DNA from: an uncultured Clostridia bacterium
GTDB taxonomy: Bacteria; Bacillota; Clostridia; Oscillospirales; Acutalibacteraceae
NCBI GenBank assembly: GCA_944380875.1
Contig: CALWJA010000038.1
Coordinates: 17,199-81,198 of the forward strand
DNA: 64,000 bases
Reading direction: 5' to 3'
A program made the position numbers and the translations under genes. Under the pieces are notes generated by a model. That model was given only the letters and a program-made list of their open reading frames with translations, made no database searches and had not been told where the DNA came from. Below, piece after piece: positions 9,482 through 18,760 of this stretch; the first letter of the stretch is position 1; the number at the start of each line of letters is the position of its first letter.

Positions 9482-10277
9482 CCGGCATTCCTCCCCGCAT
9501 CATCTCCCACATAAGGATGGAAGCGGAGGCTGCCGCATTCAGGCTTTCCGCCCTTCCCAGCATCGGTATCGTTATTTTTTCCCTGCAGGCTTCTATAGCC
9601 TCCCGGCTTAATCCATTCCCCTCATTTCCTACTGCCATAAGGGTGGGATGGGAGAATTCCGCCTTTGTTACCGGAATGGCCCCGTTATCCGGGACAGCCG
9701 CAAAACTCTGGAACCCTCTGGCGGACAATAAAGCCGCCGCATCGGAAAGAGCTGGAAAGAAAAACACCGGCAAACGGAAAACGGCGCCCATACTGGCGCG
9801 AAGCACCTTTGGCGCATATAAATCACAGCATTCGCCGCAGAGGAGCACACTTCCCAGGCCCAAGGCTTCTGCAGTCCGAAGCACCGTGCCCAGATTTCCC
9901 GGATCCTGTATATTTTCCAGAGCAAGGCAATGATTCCGGGGAATTTCTTCCGTCTTCCGCTTTTTTACAGCGCATACGCAGAAAATACCCTGAGTGGATT
10001 TTGTCCCGGAGAGGAGCTCGCCAGCGTGATCCGCCAGGCGATAAACCGTCTCTGCCGTTTCCCGAAGCTCCCCGAGGTATTCCGGATATTTTTTTCCGGC
10101 AGACTCGGTATAAAACAGCGTCTTGATGGAAACACCGCTTCTGGCGGCATCCCGGCAAAGACGGGCGCCTTCCGCAAGATACGCCCCCTGTTCCCGGCGG
10201 ACCTCGCTGGATGTAAGAAGTTTCGCCGCGGCTTTGAGTGTTTCATTTTTACGGCTGCTTATAAAAAGTTCCTGCAT
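9468..10277 (-). CDS. TrmH/SpoU-family RNA 2'-O-methyltransferase
   Basis: A SPOUT-fold methyltransferase that places a 2'-O-methyl group on rRNA (or tRNA). The three family motifs are present: ENIQDPGNLGTVLRTAEALG, AVGNEGNGLS and LNAAASASILMWE. An N-terminal substrate-binding domain (EGARLCRDA, TKSTQGIFCV) precedes them. I chose the ATG at 10277 (MQELFISSRKNETL) because AAGGGGG lies nine bases before it, whereas the longer reading frame starts inside the rplT terminator. It is 269 residues long. The exact RNA target cannot be told from sequence. Cotranscribed with dprA. Confidence 0.9.
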   Translation of the reverse strand: MQELFISSRKNETLKAAAKLLTSSEVRREQGAYLAEGARLCRDAARSGVSIKTLFYTESAGKKYPEYLGELRETAETVYRLADHAGELLSGTKSTQGIFCVCAVKKRKTEEIPRNHCLALENIQDPGNLGTVLRTAEALGLGSVLLCGECCDLYAPKVLRASMGAVFRLPVFFFPALSDAAALLSARGFQSFAAVPDNGAIPVTKAEFSHPTLMAVGNEGNGLSREAIEACREKITIPMLGRAESLNAAASASILMWEMMRGGMPDGMA

Positions 10278-10325
10278 ACCAGAAAGCCCCCTTCGGATTT
10301 TCCACAGAATTCCAGAAATGAAAAG

Positions 10326-10351
10326 TTGCGCCCGGGGCAATCCGGGCGCAA
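10326..10351 (-). terminator. Terminator of infC-rpmI-rplT operon
   Basis: A perfect 10-bp GC-rich stem, TTGCGCCCGG pairing with CCGGGCGCAA around a 6-base loop, ends 11 bases past the rplT stop. It is followed on the minus strand by CTTTTCATTT. Confidence 0.85.
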
Positions 10352-10361
10352 TTCAAGCTTT

Positions 10362-10715
10362 TTATAAAGCGGCTTTCGCCTTTTCTACGAGTGCCTTAAA
10401 AGCGGCCTCATCAGCAATAGCAACTTCGGAAAGCATTTTACGGTTGAGGGTTACGCCGGCTTTCTTCAGGCCATTCATAAATACGGAATAGGTGATTCCG
10501 TTCATACGGCAAGCGGCAGAAATACGGGTGATCCACAGACGGCGGAAATCACGCTTTCTGGCTTTACGGCCGATATATGCATAATTGCCAGACTTCATAA
10601 CAGCCTGTTTGGCCATTTTAAAATGTCTGCTCTTGGAACCCCAATACCCTTTTGCCAGCTTCAGAGTCTTCTTTCTTCTTTTGCGCGTCATCAGCGCACC
10701 TTTAATACGAGCCAT
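10362..10715 (-). CDS. rplT: 50S ribosomal protein L20
   Basis: Assembly protein of the large subunit that binds 23S rRNA; in Bacillota it also represses its own operon by binding the infC leader. It has 117 residues, begins [19 protein letters not shown] and has the basic N-terminal extension and globular C-terminus of the family. It is the last gene of the infC-rpmI-rplT operon and is followed at once by a strong terminator. Confidence 0.98.
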   Translation of the reverse strand: MARIKGALMTRKRRKKTLKLAKGYWGSKSRHFKMAKQAVMKSGNYAYIGRKARKRDFRRLWITRISAACRMNGITYSVFMNGLKKAGVTLNRKMLSEVAIADEAAFKALVEKAKAAL

Positions 10716-10756
10716 TTCTTATACCTCCAATTATGGGAATCATTCAATCCTTATTC

Positions 10757-10960
10757 TTACTGATAGGGAAGAAGTCTCTTCACCTGGCGGACATTGGTCT
10801 TATCCGCAATGGTAGTACCGCGAAGATTTCTCTTCGTCTTGCGGGTCTTTCCATGGCCGTTGAGCAGATGGCTCTTATTGGCATGGGCACGAATGACCTT
10901 TCCGTTCTTAGAAAGCTTGAAGCGCTTTTTTGCGCCGGAATGAGTCTTAATCTTAGGCAT
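10757..10960 (-). CDS. rpmI: 50S ribosomal protein L35
   Basis: Small basic large-subunit protein of 67 residues beginning MPKIKTHSGAKKRFKLSKNG, with the family's GKVIRAHANKSHLL core. It lies between infC and rplT in the universally conserved order, with 24 bases to infC and 41 to rplT. Confidence 0.98.
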   Translation of the reverse strand: MPKIKTHSGAKKRFKLSKNGKVIRAHANKSHLLNGHGKTRKTKRNLRGTTIADKTNVRQVKRLLPYQ

Positions 10961-10984
10961 AATAGCCCCTCCTTAAAATAATAA

Positions 10985-11503
10985 TTATTTTGTGGGTTTG
11001 GAAGCAAGGAACATCAGCATGTTGCGGCCTTCCATTTTGGCAGGCTTTTCCACATTGGCGACGTCTGCGAGAGCTTCCGCAAACCGTTTCATTACCTCAT
11101 AGCCCTGCTCCGGATGCCCCATCTCACGGCCACGGAAACGAATGGAAGCTTTCACCTTGTCTCCGCCCTTGAGGAACCGGACCGCATGGCCCACTTTCGT
11201 TTCAAAGTCGTGTGTGTCTATATTCAGAGAAAGACGAACTTCCTTGATTTCTACGACACGCTGGTTTTTCTTGGCTTCCTTTTCCCGCTTTGCCTGTTCA
11301 AAACGGTATTTTCCATAGTCGATGATCTTGCACACCGGCGGAGTGGCCTGGGGAGCAATCTTCACCAGATCCAGATTTTTGGAATATGCCATCTCCTGTG
11401 CATCCCGGGCAGACATAACACCCATCTGGGCGCCATCCGGTCCGATTACACGCACCTCTCTGTCGCGGATTTGTTCGTTGATCTGCAGTTCCTTGTTGCT
11501 AAT
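10985..11503 (-). CDS. infC: Translation initiation factor IF-3 (ATT start codon)
   Basis: Binds the 30S subunit, prevents premature 50S joining and proofreads the start codon. The protein begins with the family N-terminus SNKELQINEQIRDREVRVI, and the codon before the serine is ATT. GGAGGTG lies seven bases before this ATT and there is no ATG, GTG or TTG at a sensible distance. The 172-residue length from ATT is normal, while the longer open frame upstream runs through the leader and its terminator. AUU starts let IF-3 repress its own synthesis, as described for E. coli infC. First gene of infC-rpmI-rplT. Confidence 0.95.
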   Translation of the reverse strand: MSNKELQINEQIRDREVRVIGPDGAQMGVMSARDAQEMAYSKNLDLVKIAPQATPPVCKIIDYGKYRFEQAKREKEAKKNQRVVEIKEVRLSLNIDTHDFETKVGHAVRFLKGGDKVKASIRFRGREMGHPEQGYEVMKRFAEALADVANVEKPAKMEGRNMLMFLASKPTK

Positions 11504-11545
11504 GGGTAAGCACCTCCAAAACACGTTTTTACTATATATTCTTAC

Positions 11546-11677
11546 AAAACAAAAAGCGGGCAGAATTTCTCCGCCCGCAGCAATACACGAAAATCCATAA
11601 GGAATCTCTACCGTATTGACCCGTGCCGGACGGAACCCCACAGGTGAGGGCACATACACCCTTCTTTGTTTCCGTAG
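11546..11677 (-). promoter_or_regulatory. infC 5' leader, candidate L20 autoregulatory leader with attenuator
   Basis: Between the promoter at 11678-11709 and infC lies a leader of roughly 170 bases. It ends in an intrinsic terminator: GCGGGC (11573-11578 read on the minus strand) pairs with GCCCGC (11556-11561), extended by G-U and A-U pairs, and is followed by TTTTTGTTTT. Upstream leader sequence is GC-rich and self-complementary (CCGTCCGGCACGGG). A terminator ahead of infC is the known architecture of Bacillota L20 leaders, in which excess L20 favours termination. I did not fold the antiterminator, so the L20 assignment is inferred from position. Confidence 0.65.
11556..11578 (-). terminator. 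Attenuator terminator in infC leader
   Basis: Stem GCGGGC/GCCCGC extended by four more pairs around an AAA loop, with a minus-strand tail TTTTTGTTTTG. It sits about 50 bases before the infC start, inside the transcript. Confidence 0.75.
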
Positions 11678-11709
11678 ATTATACTACCAGTTTTGCCTTT
11701 AAAAGTCAA
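11678..11709 (-). promoter_or_regulatory. Promoter of infC operon
   Basis: On the minus strand, -35 TTGACT (11704-11709) is followed after 17 bases by TAGTAT (11681-11686), which overlaps a better TATAAT (11678-11683) at 20-base spacing. It sits just after the addA stop. Confidence 0.7.
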
Positions 11710-11759
11710 GGGCGAAAACAATTTCTTTTGCCTTTCTTTATTAAAAGCTCTGCGAGTCT

Positions 11760-14700
11760 TCACGGAGAAAGGATCCACTCCTTTCCAAGGTAAAAAGAAT
11801 ACAGCATACAGGATTTTACCGGCATGCCCAGACACTGCTCCAACGCTTCTTTATAAAGACGAAGCTGAATGGCGTAATGGGAAAGAAGCTCCTCGCCGGA
11901 AGAAACCCGGTCAGTTTTAAAATCCACAAGGACAAGGGAACCATCCTCTTCAAAAGCACAGTCAACGGCCCCCTGCAATATCACCTTTTCCCCGGAAAGT
12001 TCCTCCCCTTGCGGGCATACCCTTTCCGCCGGAATCTCCACCGTAAACCGGTATTCCCTATATAGCTTTTCGGCCTTAAGGATCCTTTTCGCAAGGGAGG
12101 AAGCAAAAAAGCGCCTGACTGTATCCAATTCAACCGCATTTTTCTGCTCTTCGGTTATAAACCGGTCTTTTACCAGCCGCAAAAGCTCTTTCTCCGGATC
12201 TTTGGCGGCTTCTTCCCAAGAGGCATACTGGAGAAATGTATGCAAAGCCGTTCCCCGTTCCGCCGGAGTCATGCCCTTTTTGCTGAGAAACGCCGGGCGG
12301 GCCGTAGCGGCATATTCTCTCTCTTCCTGCCGAGACGCCAGATCCGAAGCCGTCACTTTTGCCGGCACACCGGAAAGTGCGCTGCCGGGATACTGGAACT
12401 CAATTTTTCTTTTCAGTTCCTTTAAAAGCTCCTTATCCGGCAAAAGCGCCTCTGGGGTCTCCTGTTTTTCCTCTAAAATTTCATCGGCCTGGGCTCGAAG
12501 AAGACGGATCTTCCAAGGTTCTCCCGCCTGTTCCGTTATGAGGGAAGAAATTCCCGCTCTTTCCCGCAAAAGGGTTCCATCCGGATGTCGAAGGGCGCAA
12601 ATAAGAAGCCATTCCGCTATGGACTTGCAGGAGCGCACCGCATATGGCGCAATTTTTCTGCCGGGCTGAATCTGGGAAGAAAGGCTCCCCAAAAGCTTAT
12701 CGGCATTTTTCACCGCCGCAACAGCCAAAAGCTTTTCCTTCGCTCGTGTCATAGCCACATAGAGTACGCGCAGTTCCTCGCTCATTTCTCCCCTTTCTAG
12801 TTCCAGCGCCACCGCTTCCCTGGGGAGGGTGGTTCTTCTGACCCCCAGTTGGGGATCCAGAAGCTTGGCGCCCATCCCCAAAACAGGATGGAGCAGCAAA
12901 TCCCCTCGGTCTTTATTAAAATTCCGGCTGCAGCCCGCTAAAATGCAAACGGGAAACTCCAGCCCCTTGCTCTTGTGAATGCTCATAATCCGGACAGCCT
13001 CAGGCGTTTCCGATTCAGCCGCTCCCGGCAGATCCGCTTTTTGTTTTTCCAGCCTCCCGATAAAACGGAGGAAGCCGGAAAGCCCCGTATATCCACCAGC
13101 TTCATAGGCTGCGGCGTAATTCTGCAGGTAATGGAGGTTTTGCAGCCTGGCCGTTCCTCCTCGCATAGCCTGCGCCATATCAGCATATCCCGTTTCCCGG
13201 CATACGGCTGCCACCAGCCGGTCAGCCGGAAGAGTGGCCGCTAAGGTACGAAAGCGGGAAAGATCCTCCCTGAATCTCCCAAGCCCTGGATCCCCCCTAT
13301 TTTCCGCAGCCAGAACGGCGCTGTAAAAACTTCCCTGCTTATGCTGCAGGCGGATTTCCGCCAGGGTATCCGGCGTAAAACCATAAATGGGGCTCATAAG
13401 CACCGAAAGCAGAGGAATATCCTGCATGGGATTATCAATAACCTTCAAATAGGAAAGCATCACCTGCACTTCCGGCGCAGCAAAAAAGCCTCCCGAACGT
13501 TCACAGGCAGCCGGTATACCCAGGGCGGATAGCTCTCTGGCGTATAAAGGACCGTATTTTGTATGGCTTCGGAGCAAAATAGCGATATCCGATAAGCGAA
13601 CAGGCCTTTGCTCCCCGTTTTCGGTAACAGTATCCTTGGCTGTCATACCATAAATGAGATCCGCTATGTGGCGGCTCTCCGCCCGGACAATATCCTTTTC
13701 TTCGCCGGCAGAAAGATCGATTATATCCAGCTCCATAGCCGGCGTTTCCGCCGGGGGATAGGATGCCCCCGGTTTCAGCTCTTCGCTCTCCGTATAATCC
13801 AGTTCCCCCGCTTCCCGGCTCATCAGCTCCCGGAAAACGAAATTCACAGCATCCGTCACCCCGGGGGCGCTTCGGAAATTCTGCCCCAACACAACGCATG
13901 CCGGATACGTATCCTTTTCTCTGTCGTATAAGGGGTATTCGGCCCGTCTTCGCAGGAAAATTTCCGGCATGGCCTGGCGGAAACGGTAAATGCTCTGCTT
14001 TACATCTCCCACCATAAAAAGGTTTTCTTCCCTGCGGGAAACCGCCCGAAAAATCATATCCTGGGCTTCATTGGTATCCTGATACTCATCCACCATAATT
14101 TCGTCAAAACGGCCGGCTATTTCTTCCGCTTCTTCCGTAAACACGGGGCCGTTTTCCGTATCCTTCACCAAAAACCGCAAAGTCCAATGCTCTAAGTCTC
14201 CGAAATCTGCGGCTTTTCGCCGGGCCTTTTCTTCGTCCAGTTCCCGGGAAAAGGCCTGAGTCACCTCAAACAACTTTTCTGCCAGAGGCGCCAGTGCCTT
14301 TACATCCCGGCTGCATTCCGCCTCTCCGGCGCAAAAAAGCTTCCGGAGATTTTCCAATTCCTTTTGAGCCTGCTTTCTTCCGGAGGATATCTTATCTTTC
14401 AGAGGATCGTCCCCCCTGCCTCTGAGGGGTTTGGCACGCATCCACTTTAAACAGGAAAGCGCCTTTACCGTTTCATCCCAATTTCTTGAACGAAGCTGAT
14501 CTAAAACCTCCTCCGCCTGGGCAAGATCGCTTCTATACGCTTCCCCATATGCCTTTTCCATATCCTCTTCTCCCGCCATAGCAGAAATGCAGTTTCTGAG
14601 GATATCCGCGCTGTAGGAAGCAGCTTCTTCTCCGTAGGCGAGAATGGATTCTCCCCAAAGAGTTTGGGAAAAGGGCTTTTCTTCACTGTAAAGAACTGCT

Positions 14701-15284
14701 TTTTCCCTCATCCATCGCTCTTCAAAGGGGTGGCTGCGCACAAAATCATATACGGTTTCCACGGCGGCGGCCATTTTCCAGTCGTCCCTGCCGGTGGAAA
14801 AGGCGTCCGCCAGCTGAAAGAAAACCGGATCATCCTGCTCATAGTATCGGTTCAAAACCTTCTCCAGAGCGTCCTCCCGAAGGACTTTCAGCTCCGTATC
14901 CTCCAGAATGCGAAAATCCGGCGCGATTCCAAGGCGAAAAAAATTCTCCCGCACCAAATCGGCGCAAAAGCTATGTATGGTGCTGATATGGGCATGGGAA
15001 AGCAAAATCTGCTGCCGCCTGAGATGGAGATTTCCCGGATCTGCTTCCAAAAGCCCGTCAATACGCCGGGAAATGCGTCCGCGCATTTCTTCCGCCGCCG
15101 CCCTTGTATAGGTAACCACCAGGAGCCTGTCCGCCTGGGAAGGATGTTCTTCATCGGTAATACGCTCCAAAAAGCGTTCCACCAATACGGAAGTCTTTCC
15201 CGACCCAGCCGCCGCTGAAACCAGCAGAGTTCCCCTTCTGGCGCAAATCGCATCCTTCTGGGCATCGGTCCATTTTCTGGCCAT
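11760..15284 (-). CDS. addA: ATP-dependent helicase/nuclease subunit A
   Basis: Superfamily 1A helicase plus RecB-type nuclease; with AddB it processes double-strand breaks and makes 3' ends for RecA at Chi. Walker A AAAGSGKTSV is near residues 20-29. The DExx box is DEYQDTNEAQDM and the motif IV-type QSIYRFRQA follows. The C-terminal nuclease motif GAVDCAFEEDG...LVDFKTD is intact. I chose the ATG at 15284 (MARKWTDAQKDAI) behind AGGAGG; it overlaps the addB stop as TGATG. The 1174-residue length is normal. Downstream there is no clear terminator before the infC promoter. Confidence 0.97.
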   Translation of the reverse strand: MARKWTDAQKDAICARRGTLLVSAAAGSGKTSVLVERFLERITDEEHPSQADRLLVVTYTRAAAEEMRGRISRRIDGLLEADPGNLHLRRQQILLSHAHISTIHSFCADLVRENFFRLGIAPDFRILEDTELKVLREDALEKVLNRYYEQDDPVFFQLADAFSTGRDDWKMAAAVETVYDFVRSHPFEERWMREKAVLYSEEKPFSQTLWGESILAYGEEAASYSADILRNCISAMAGEEDMEKAYGEAYRSDLAQAEEVLDQLRSRNWDETVKALSCLKWMRAKPLRGRGDDPLKDKISSGRKQAQKELENLRKLFCAGEAECSRDVKALAPLAEKLFEVTQAFSRELDEEKARRKAADFGDLEHWTLRFLVKDTENGPVFTEEAEEIAGRFDEIMVDEYQDTNEAQDMIFRAVSRREENLFMVGDVKQSIYRFRQAMPEIFLRRRAEYPLYDREKDTYPACVVLGQNFRSAPGVTDAVNFVFRELMSREAGELDYTESEELKPGASYPPAETPAMELDIIDLSAGEEKDIVRAESRHIADLIYGMTAKDTVTENGEQRPVRLSDIAILLRSHTKYGPLYARELSALGIPAACERSGGFFAAPEVQVMLSYLKVIDNPMQDIPLLSVLMSPIYGFTPDTLAEIRLQHKQGSFYSAVLAAENRGDPGLGRFREDLSRFRTLAATLPADRLVAAVCRETGYADMAQAMRGGTARLQNLHYLQNYAAAYEAGGYTGLSGFLRFIGRLEKQKADLPGAAESETPEAVRIMSIHKSKGLEFPVCILAGCSRNFNKDRGDLLLHPVLGMGAKLLDPQLGVRRTTLPREAVALELERGEMSEELRVLYVAMTRAKEKLLAVAAVKNADKLLGSLSSQIQPGRKIAPYAVRSCKSIAEWLLICALRHPDGTLLRERAGISSLITEQAGEPWKIRLLRAQADEILEEKQETPEALLPDKELLKELKRKIEFQYPGSALSGVPAKVTASDLASRQEEREYAATARPAFLSKKGMTPAERGTALHTFLQYASWEEAAKDPEKELLRLVKDRFITEEQKNAVELDTVRRFFASSLAKRILKAEKLYREYRFTVEIPAERVCPQGEELSGEKVILQGAVDCAFEEDGSLVLVDFKTDRVSSGEELLSHYAIQLRLYKEALEQCLGMPVKSCMLYSFYLGKEWILSP

Positions 15285-18200
15285 CAGCTTTCCTCCTCTC
15301 CGCTTAACAGCTTCAAAACACCGGCGCGATCCCATTTTTCCGTTTCTCTGGACGGATCCTCTTCTTCGTGGCCGCAAACTGCTCTATAGGGGCACCATGC
15401 GCAGGCGTCATATCCTCCGGAAAGAGGAATAGCTTCCACCCTGCCTTTTTGCAGTTCCTGGGCCATCTCACCCACCGTTTTCCGGATATACCGCAGAATT
15501 CCTTCCATTTCCCGCTGGGTTACAACGGAATCCCGGCGGGAAGGGGCGCCGTTTTTCAGGGTGACGGGAATATACTTTCCTTCGCCCTGGGGCTCCATAG
15601 CGGAAAGCACCTCCGGGTCATCCACCAGCAGCCCTTTCATCCGAAGGGACTTTTCCTGCTCCGCCAAAGCCTTTTCAGGGGGAAGATCTCTGTCTGCCGA
15701 AACCCGGGGATCGGTGGCGGGCATATACAAGATTCCCGCCGGCGCCGTTTCTCCACCATAACGAAGGTTTCCCGATTCGGCAAGGGCCGCCAAATATACA
15801 AGCATCTGCATATTGATTCCATATATCACATCGGAAAGGCGGAAATCCTTTTTCCCCGTTTTATAATCCACTACACGGATATACCGCTTACCCCCCTGCT
15901 CAAACAAATCCACCCGGTCGATCTTGCCCTCAACCTGCACGCTTCCTCCGTTTGGCAGAGGAATGTTAAGAGGCGGAATTCCGTCCTTTCCCACAGAAAG
16001 CTCATAATCCACGGGTACAAATAAACTTTGAGAGAGTTCCCGGGCAATATGCGCGATGATAACGGCGGCAGAATGCACCAGCCGTTCCATCATCCAGAGA
16101 AAACGCGCGCTTTTCTGCGCCATTCCCCCCAGCTTTTCTTCCCCATAGCGTGTAAGAAGGTTATGTATTGTTTTTTCCAGAACGGGCATCTCCATCTCCA
16201 GGATAGCCTTTGTTCCCACCTCACGGAACGCTTTTTCCAAAAGGTAGTGCATAAGGCTTCCGTATTCCAGCGCATCCATGGAGGCGGCGCGGCGTTCTTT
16301 TGCATGAAGCCCATACCGGCAAAAATATTGAAACCGGCAAAGATGATAGGTCTCAATCTGCGTAGCGGAAAGCGTCATGGATTTTCCGAATAGTTCCTCC
16401 GCCAGGGAAGAAGTATTAAAAATTTCCGGAGAGGTGTCCGCAGCGCGCTTCAAAGCGGATAGACGGCTTTTATATGCGTCCTTATCCTGAAAATACTGCA
16501 GGAGCGTAGCGGAAAGCACCGTTCCTCTGCCGAAAGAACGAGCCGTTTCCCGAAAAGCCGGCGCTTCCCCGTTGGCAAAATAGAGGGGAGGAAGACTCTC
16601 CGCAGAACAGTGCCGTAGGCCAGGAAGAACTGCCTCCGCTTCTAAAACCAGCGAGGACGGCTCGCTTCCTCCCGGGCTCCCCTCCGCTCCAGCGGAATAG
16701 GAAATGAAAAGGTTCTCCGAAGGGCTGGATAGAGCGGTATAAGCCAGAAAACGTTCCTGCAGAGCCGTTCCTTCCAGCGTCTCATTCAGAGGGATCCCCA
16801 ACCGGATCAGCTCCTGCCGTTCCAGGCCGCTGAATACGCCGCCGTTGCCTGGTGCGGCAGGAAATTGCCCCTGCTTTGCTCCCAAAAGGAATACCACCTT
16901 GGGGCTGACAGGGCGCATACGATCTGCTCCGCCCACCGTTACCTGATCCAGCCCCTGGGGGATGCTGGACAAAGTCCCGGAAGCGATCACAAGGCGGAGA
17001 ATTTCAGAAAAGCGCGCCGTGCCCGGGATAAAATTCTTCATAACAAGGGCGCATTGATCCAGCACTGTCATCAGAAGATCCCAGGAGCGAAGCTGTCTTT
17101 CAGCCAGATCCGCCCGGCCGGCTCCTTCCAACCGGCCGGCCATTTCCTTCAGATGGGAGGAAACCTGCCATTTCTCCAAAAGAGAAAACACAGAGGCCGC
17201 ACAGTCCTCCCCGGATCCCTTCCGAAGATCCGATTCCAATTTCCGCAGAGGCTGTATCAAAAGTTTCCGGCATTCCTCCAGTTCTTCCAGGAGAACGGTA
17301 TCTTCCTCGGTTACTTCCGCTTCAAAGCCTCTTGGATGCATATTCCAGGGAGATAGCCAGCCTTCACCGGAAATTGTCCATAAAAACACATAGTTCTCCA
17401 TTTTGGCAATCTGTGTCTCGGAAAGAGGGGTAAGCCCCGTTTTCATAAGAAGAGAAAGGTCTTCCGTCCGCCACCCCCACCGGACAGCCTGCAAAGCCGA
17501 CAAAACCAGCCGCATCAGAGGCTCTGATTCCACAGGCCTGGGATCGTCCATAAAGAGAGGAATGTCTCTTGCGCCCATGGCTTCTTCCAGCATGGAAGCG
17601 TATTCTTCAGGATTTCGCGCTATTATGGTAAAATCTCCATAGTGATATCCTTCCTCCATAACCAGGTTTCGGATGGTTGCCGCCGCAAATTCCGCTTCAT
17701 CATAGAAATCAGAAGCCCGGTATACGGTAACATCGGAAGATTCAGAAAAAGGCTTTTTAGAAGGGCGGTAAGCGTTTTCTTCCAACGCCCGCAGGCTCTC
17801 TCTTTGATAGCGGGCAGAGGGAGCAAGAATCACCGGGGACGCCACCGCCACATCATTTTCCCTGGCAATATGTTTCAGCCGGGCGCCTGTTTTCTGGACA
17901 AGGGAAAAAAGCCCCACTCCGTTTTCCGGATCTTGGGGGCTATCTGCGCAAAGGGTTATATGTATATCCGCCGCCTGGGCCATCATAAGGCGCAGAATTC
18001 CATATTCCTGAACGGTAAAACTGGTAAACGCGTCTATGGCTATTTTGGCATTTTCAAAAAAGCGATGGAGAAGAATCGGTTCTTTCGCCCGGGTCAAATC
18101 CTCCAAAGGATCCATACAGCTTTCCGCCACAAGAGCGTCGTATGCGCCCAAAATCAGAGAAAGCTCCCTGGTTTTGCGCCGGAGGGTTCCATCCGGCAGA

Positions 18201-18631
18201 GCGGCGGCTGTATCCATCAGCGTATCCGGTGAAACAGCACAGAGTTTCAGTTCTTCCGAAATAGAAAGGAGCATGGATATCATGTCCGTATTTTCAGCCT
18301 TTCGCCGGTAAAACTCCAATTGATCCTTTACCTGCTCCAGAGCCAGGCTCATAAATATACACCGGCCTCCTTCATCCAGCCGGCGGCCTGCTGCACCTCC
18401 ATACCGGCGGAAGACCTCCTCCGCTAAACGAGAAAAACTCAACACATGCAACTTTTGGGCGTCTTTAGGGCCAAGAAGGTGAAGCATCGTCCGTTCCGTT
18501 TCAAAAGAATACTGTTCCGGGACGATATAGTAAAAAGGAATCTCCGGCGTATCCTGCATAGAGCGAAGGCAGAGTTCCTGCAGATATGTGGTTTTCCCGC
18601 TTCCCGCCCGTCCATATATAAGATGCAGCAT
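15284..18631 (-). CDS. addB: ATP-dependent helicase/nuclease subunit B
   Basis: Partner of AddA; an inactivated helicase scaffold that recognises Chi, with a C-terminal nuclease cutting the 5' strand. The 1115-residue protein has a Walker A GRAGSGKTT at residues 8-16 and the nuclease motif VVDYKTGKK. The four cysteines of the Fe-S staple are present: one in YHLCRFQYFC and three in CAWCPYRAVC (Cx2Cx5C). It begins right behind an AAAGGAG site. The addB-addA order and one-base overlap are the standard Bacillota arrangement. Confidence 0.96.
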   Translation of the reverse strand: MLHLIYGRAGSGKTTYLQELCLRSMQDTPEIPFYYIVPEQYSFETERTMLHLLGPKDAQKLHVLSFSRLAEEVFRRYGGAAGRRLDEGGRCIFMSLALEQVKDQLEFYRRKAENTDMISMLLSISEELKLCAVSPDTLMDTAAALPDGTLRRKTRELSLILGAYDALVAESCMDPLEDLTRAKEPILLHRFFENAKIAIDAFTSFTVQEYGILRLMMAQAADIHITLCADSPQDPENGVGLFSLVQKTGARLKHIARENDVAVASPVILAPSARYQRESLRALEENAYRPSKKPFSESSDVTVYRASDFYDEAEFAAATIRNLVMEEGYHYGDFTIIARNPEEYASMLEEAMGARDIPLFMDDPRPVESEPLMRLVLSALQAVRWGWRTEDLSLLMKTGLTPLSETQIAKMENYVFLWTISGEGWLSPWNMHPRGFEAEVTEEDTVLLEELEECRKLLIQPLRKLESDLRKGSGEDCAASVFSLLEKWQVSSHLKEMAGRLEGAGRADLAERQLRSWDLLMTVLDQCALVMKNFIPGTARFSEILRLVIASGTLSSIPQGLDQVTVGGADRMRPVSPKVVFLLGAKQGQFPAAPGNGGVFSGLERQELIRLGIPLNETLEGTALQERFLAYTALSSPSENLFISYSAGAEGSPGGSEPSSLVLEAEAVLPGLRHCSAESLPPLYFANGEAPAFRETARSFGRGTVLSATLLQYFQDKDAYKSRLSALKRAADTSPEIFNTSSLAEELFGKSMTLSATQIETYHLCRFQYFCRYGLHAKERRAASMDALEYGSLMHYLLEKAFREVGTKAILEMEMPVLEKTIHNLLTRYGEEKLGGMAQKSARFLWMMERLVHSAAVIIAHIARELSQSLFVPVDYELSVGKDGIPPLNIPLPNGGSVQVEGKIDRVDLFEQGGKRYIRVVDYKTGKKDFRLSDVIYGINMQMLVYLAALAESGNLRYGGETAPAGILYMPATDPRVSADRDLPPEKALAEQEKSLRMKGLLVDDPEVLSAMEPQGEGKYIPVTLKNGAPSRRDSVVTQREMEGILRYIRKTVGEMAQELQKGRVEAIPLSGGYDACAWCPYRAVCGHEEEDPSRETEKWDRAGVLKLLSGEEES

Positions 18632-18686
18632 CTGCTTTTCTCCTTTCTATTTTGAATCTTGTGAATCTGCAAATTTTTTAACAAAA

Positions 18687-18701
18687 CGGCTGAGAAAGCC
18701 G
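18687..18701 (-). terminator. Short terminator after spoIIR
   Basis: CGGCT/AGCCG stem with a 5-base loop, followed on the minus strand by TTTTGTT. It lies about 60 bases past the spoIIR stop and ahead of addB. Confidence 0.55.
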
Positions 18702-18760
18702 CGATTTTGCACCTTTCCCAGCCCGATCTTCCACATGTTTCAATACACTATCCTATAGGA

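Noticed and set aside
11504..11659. N-terminal extension of infC in the same frame
   Set aside because: It reads through the leader and its terminator, is not conserved IF-3 sequence, and lacks a ribosome site; the ATT start explains the data better.
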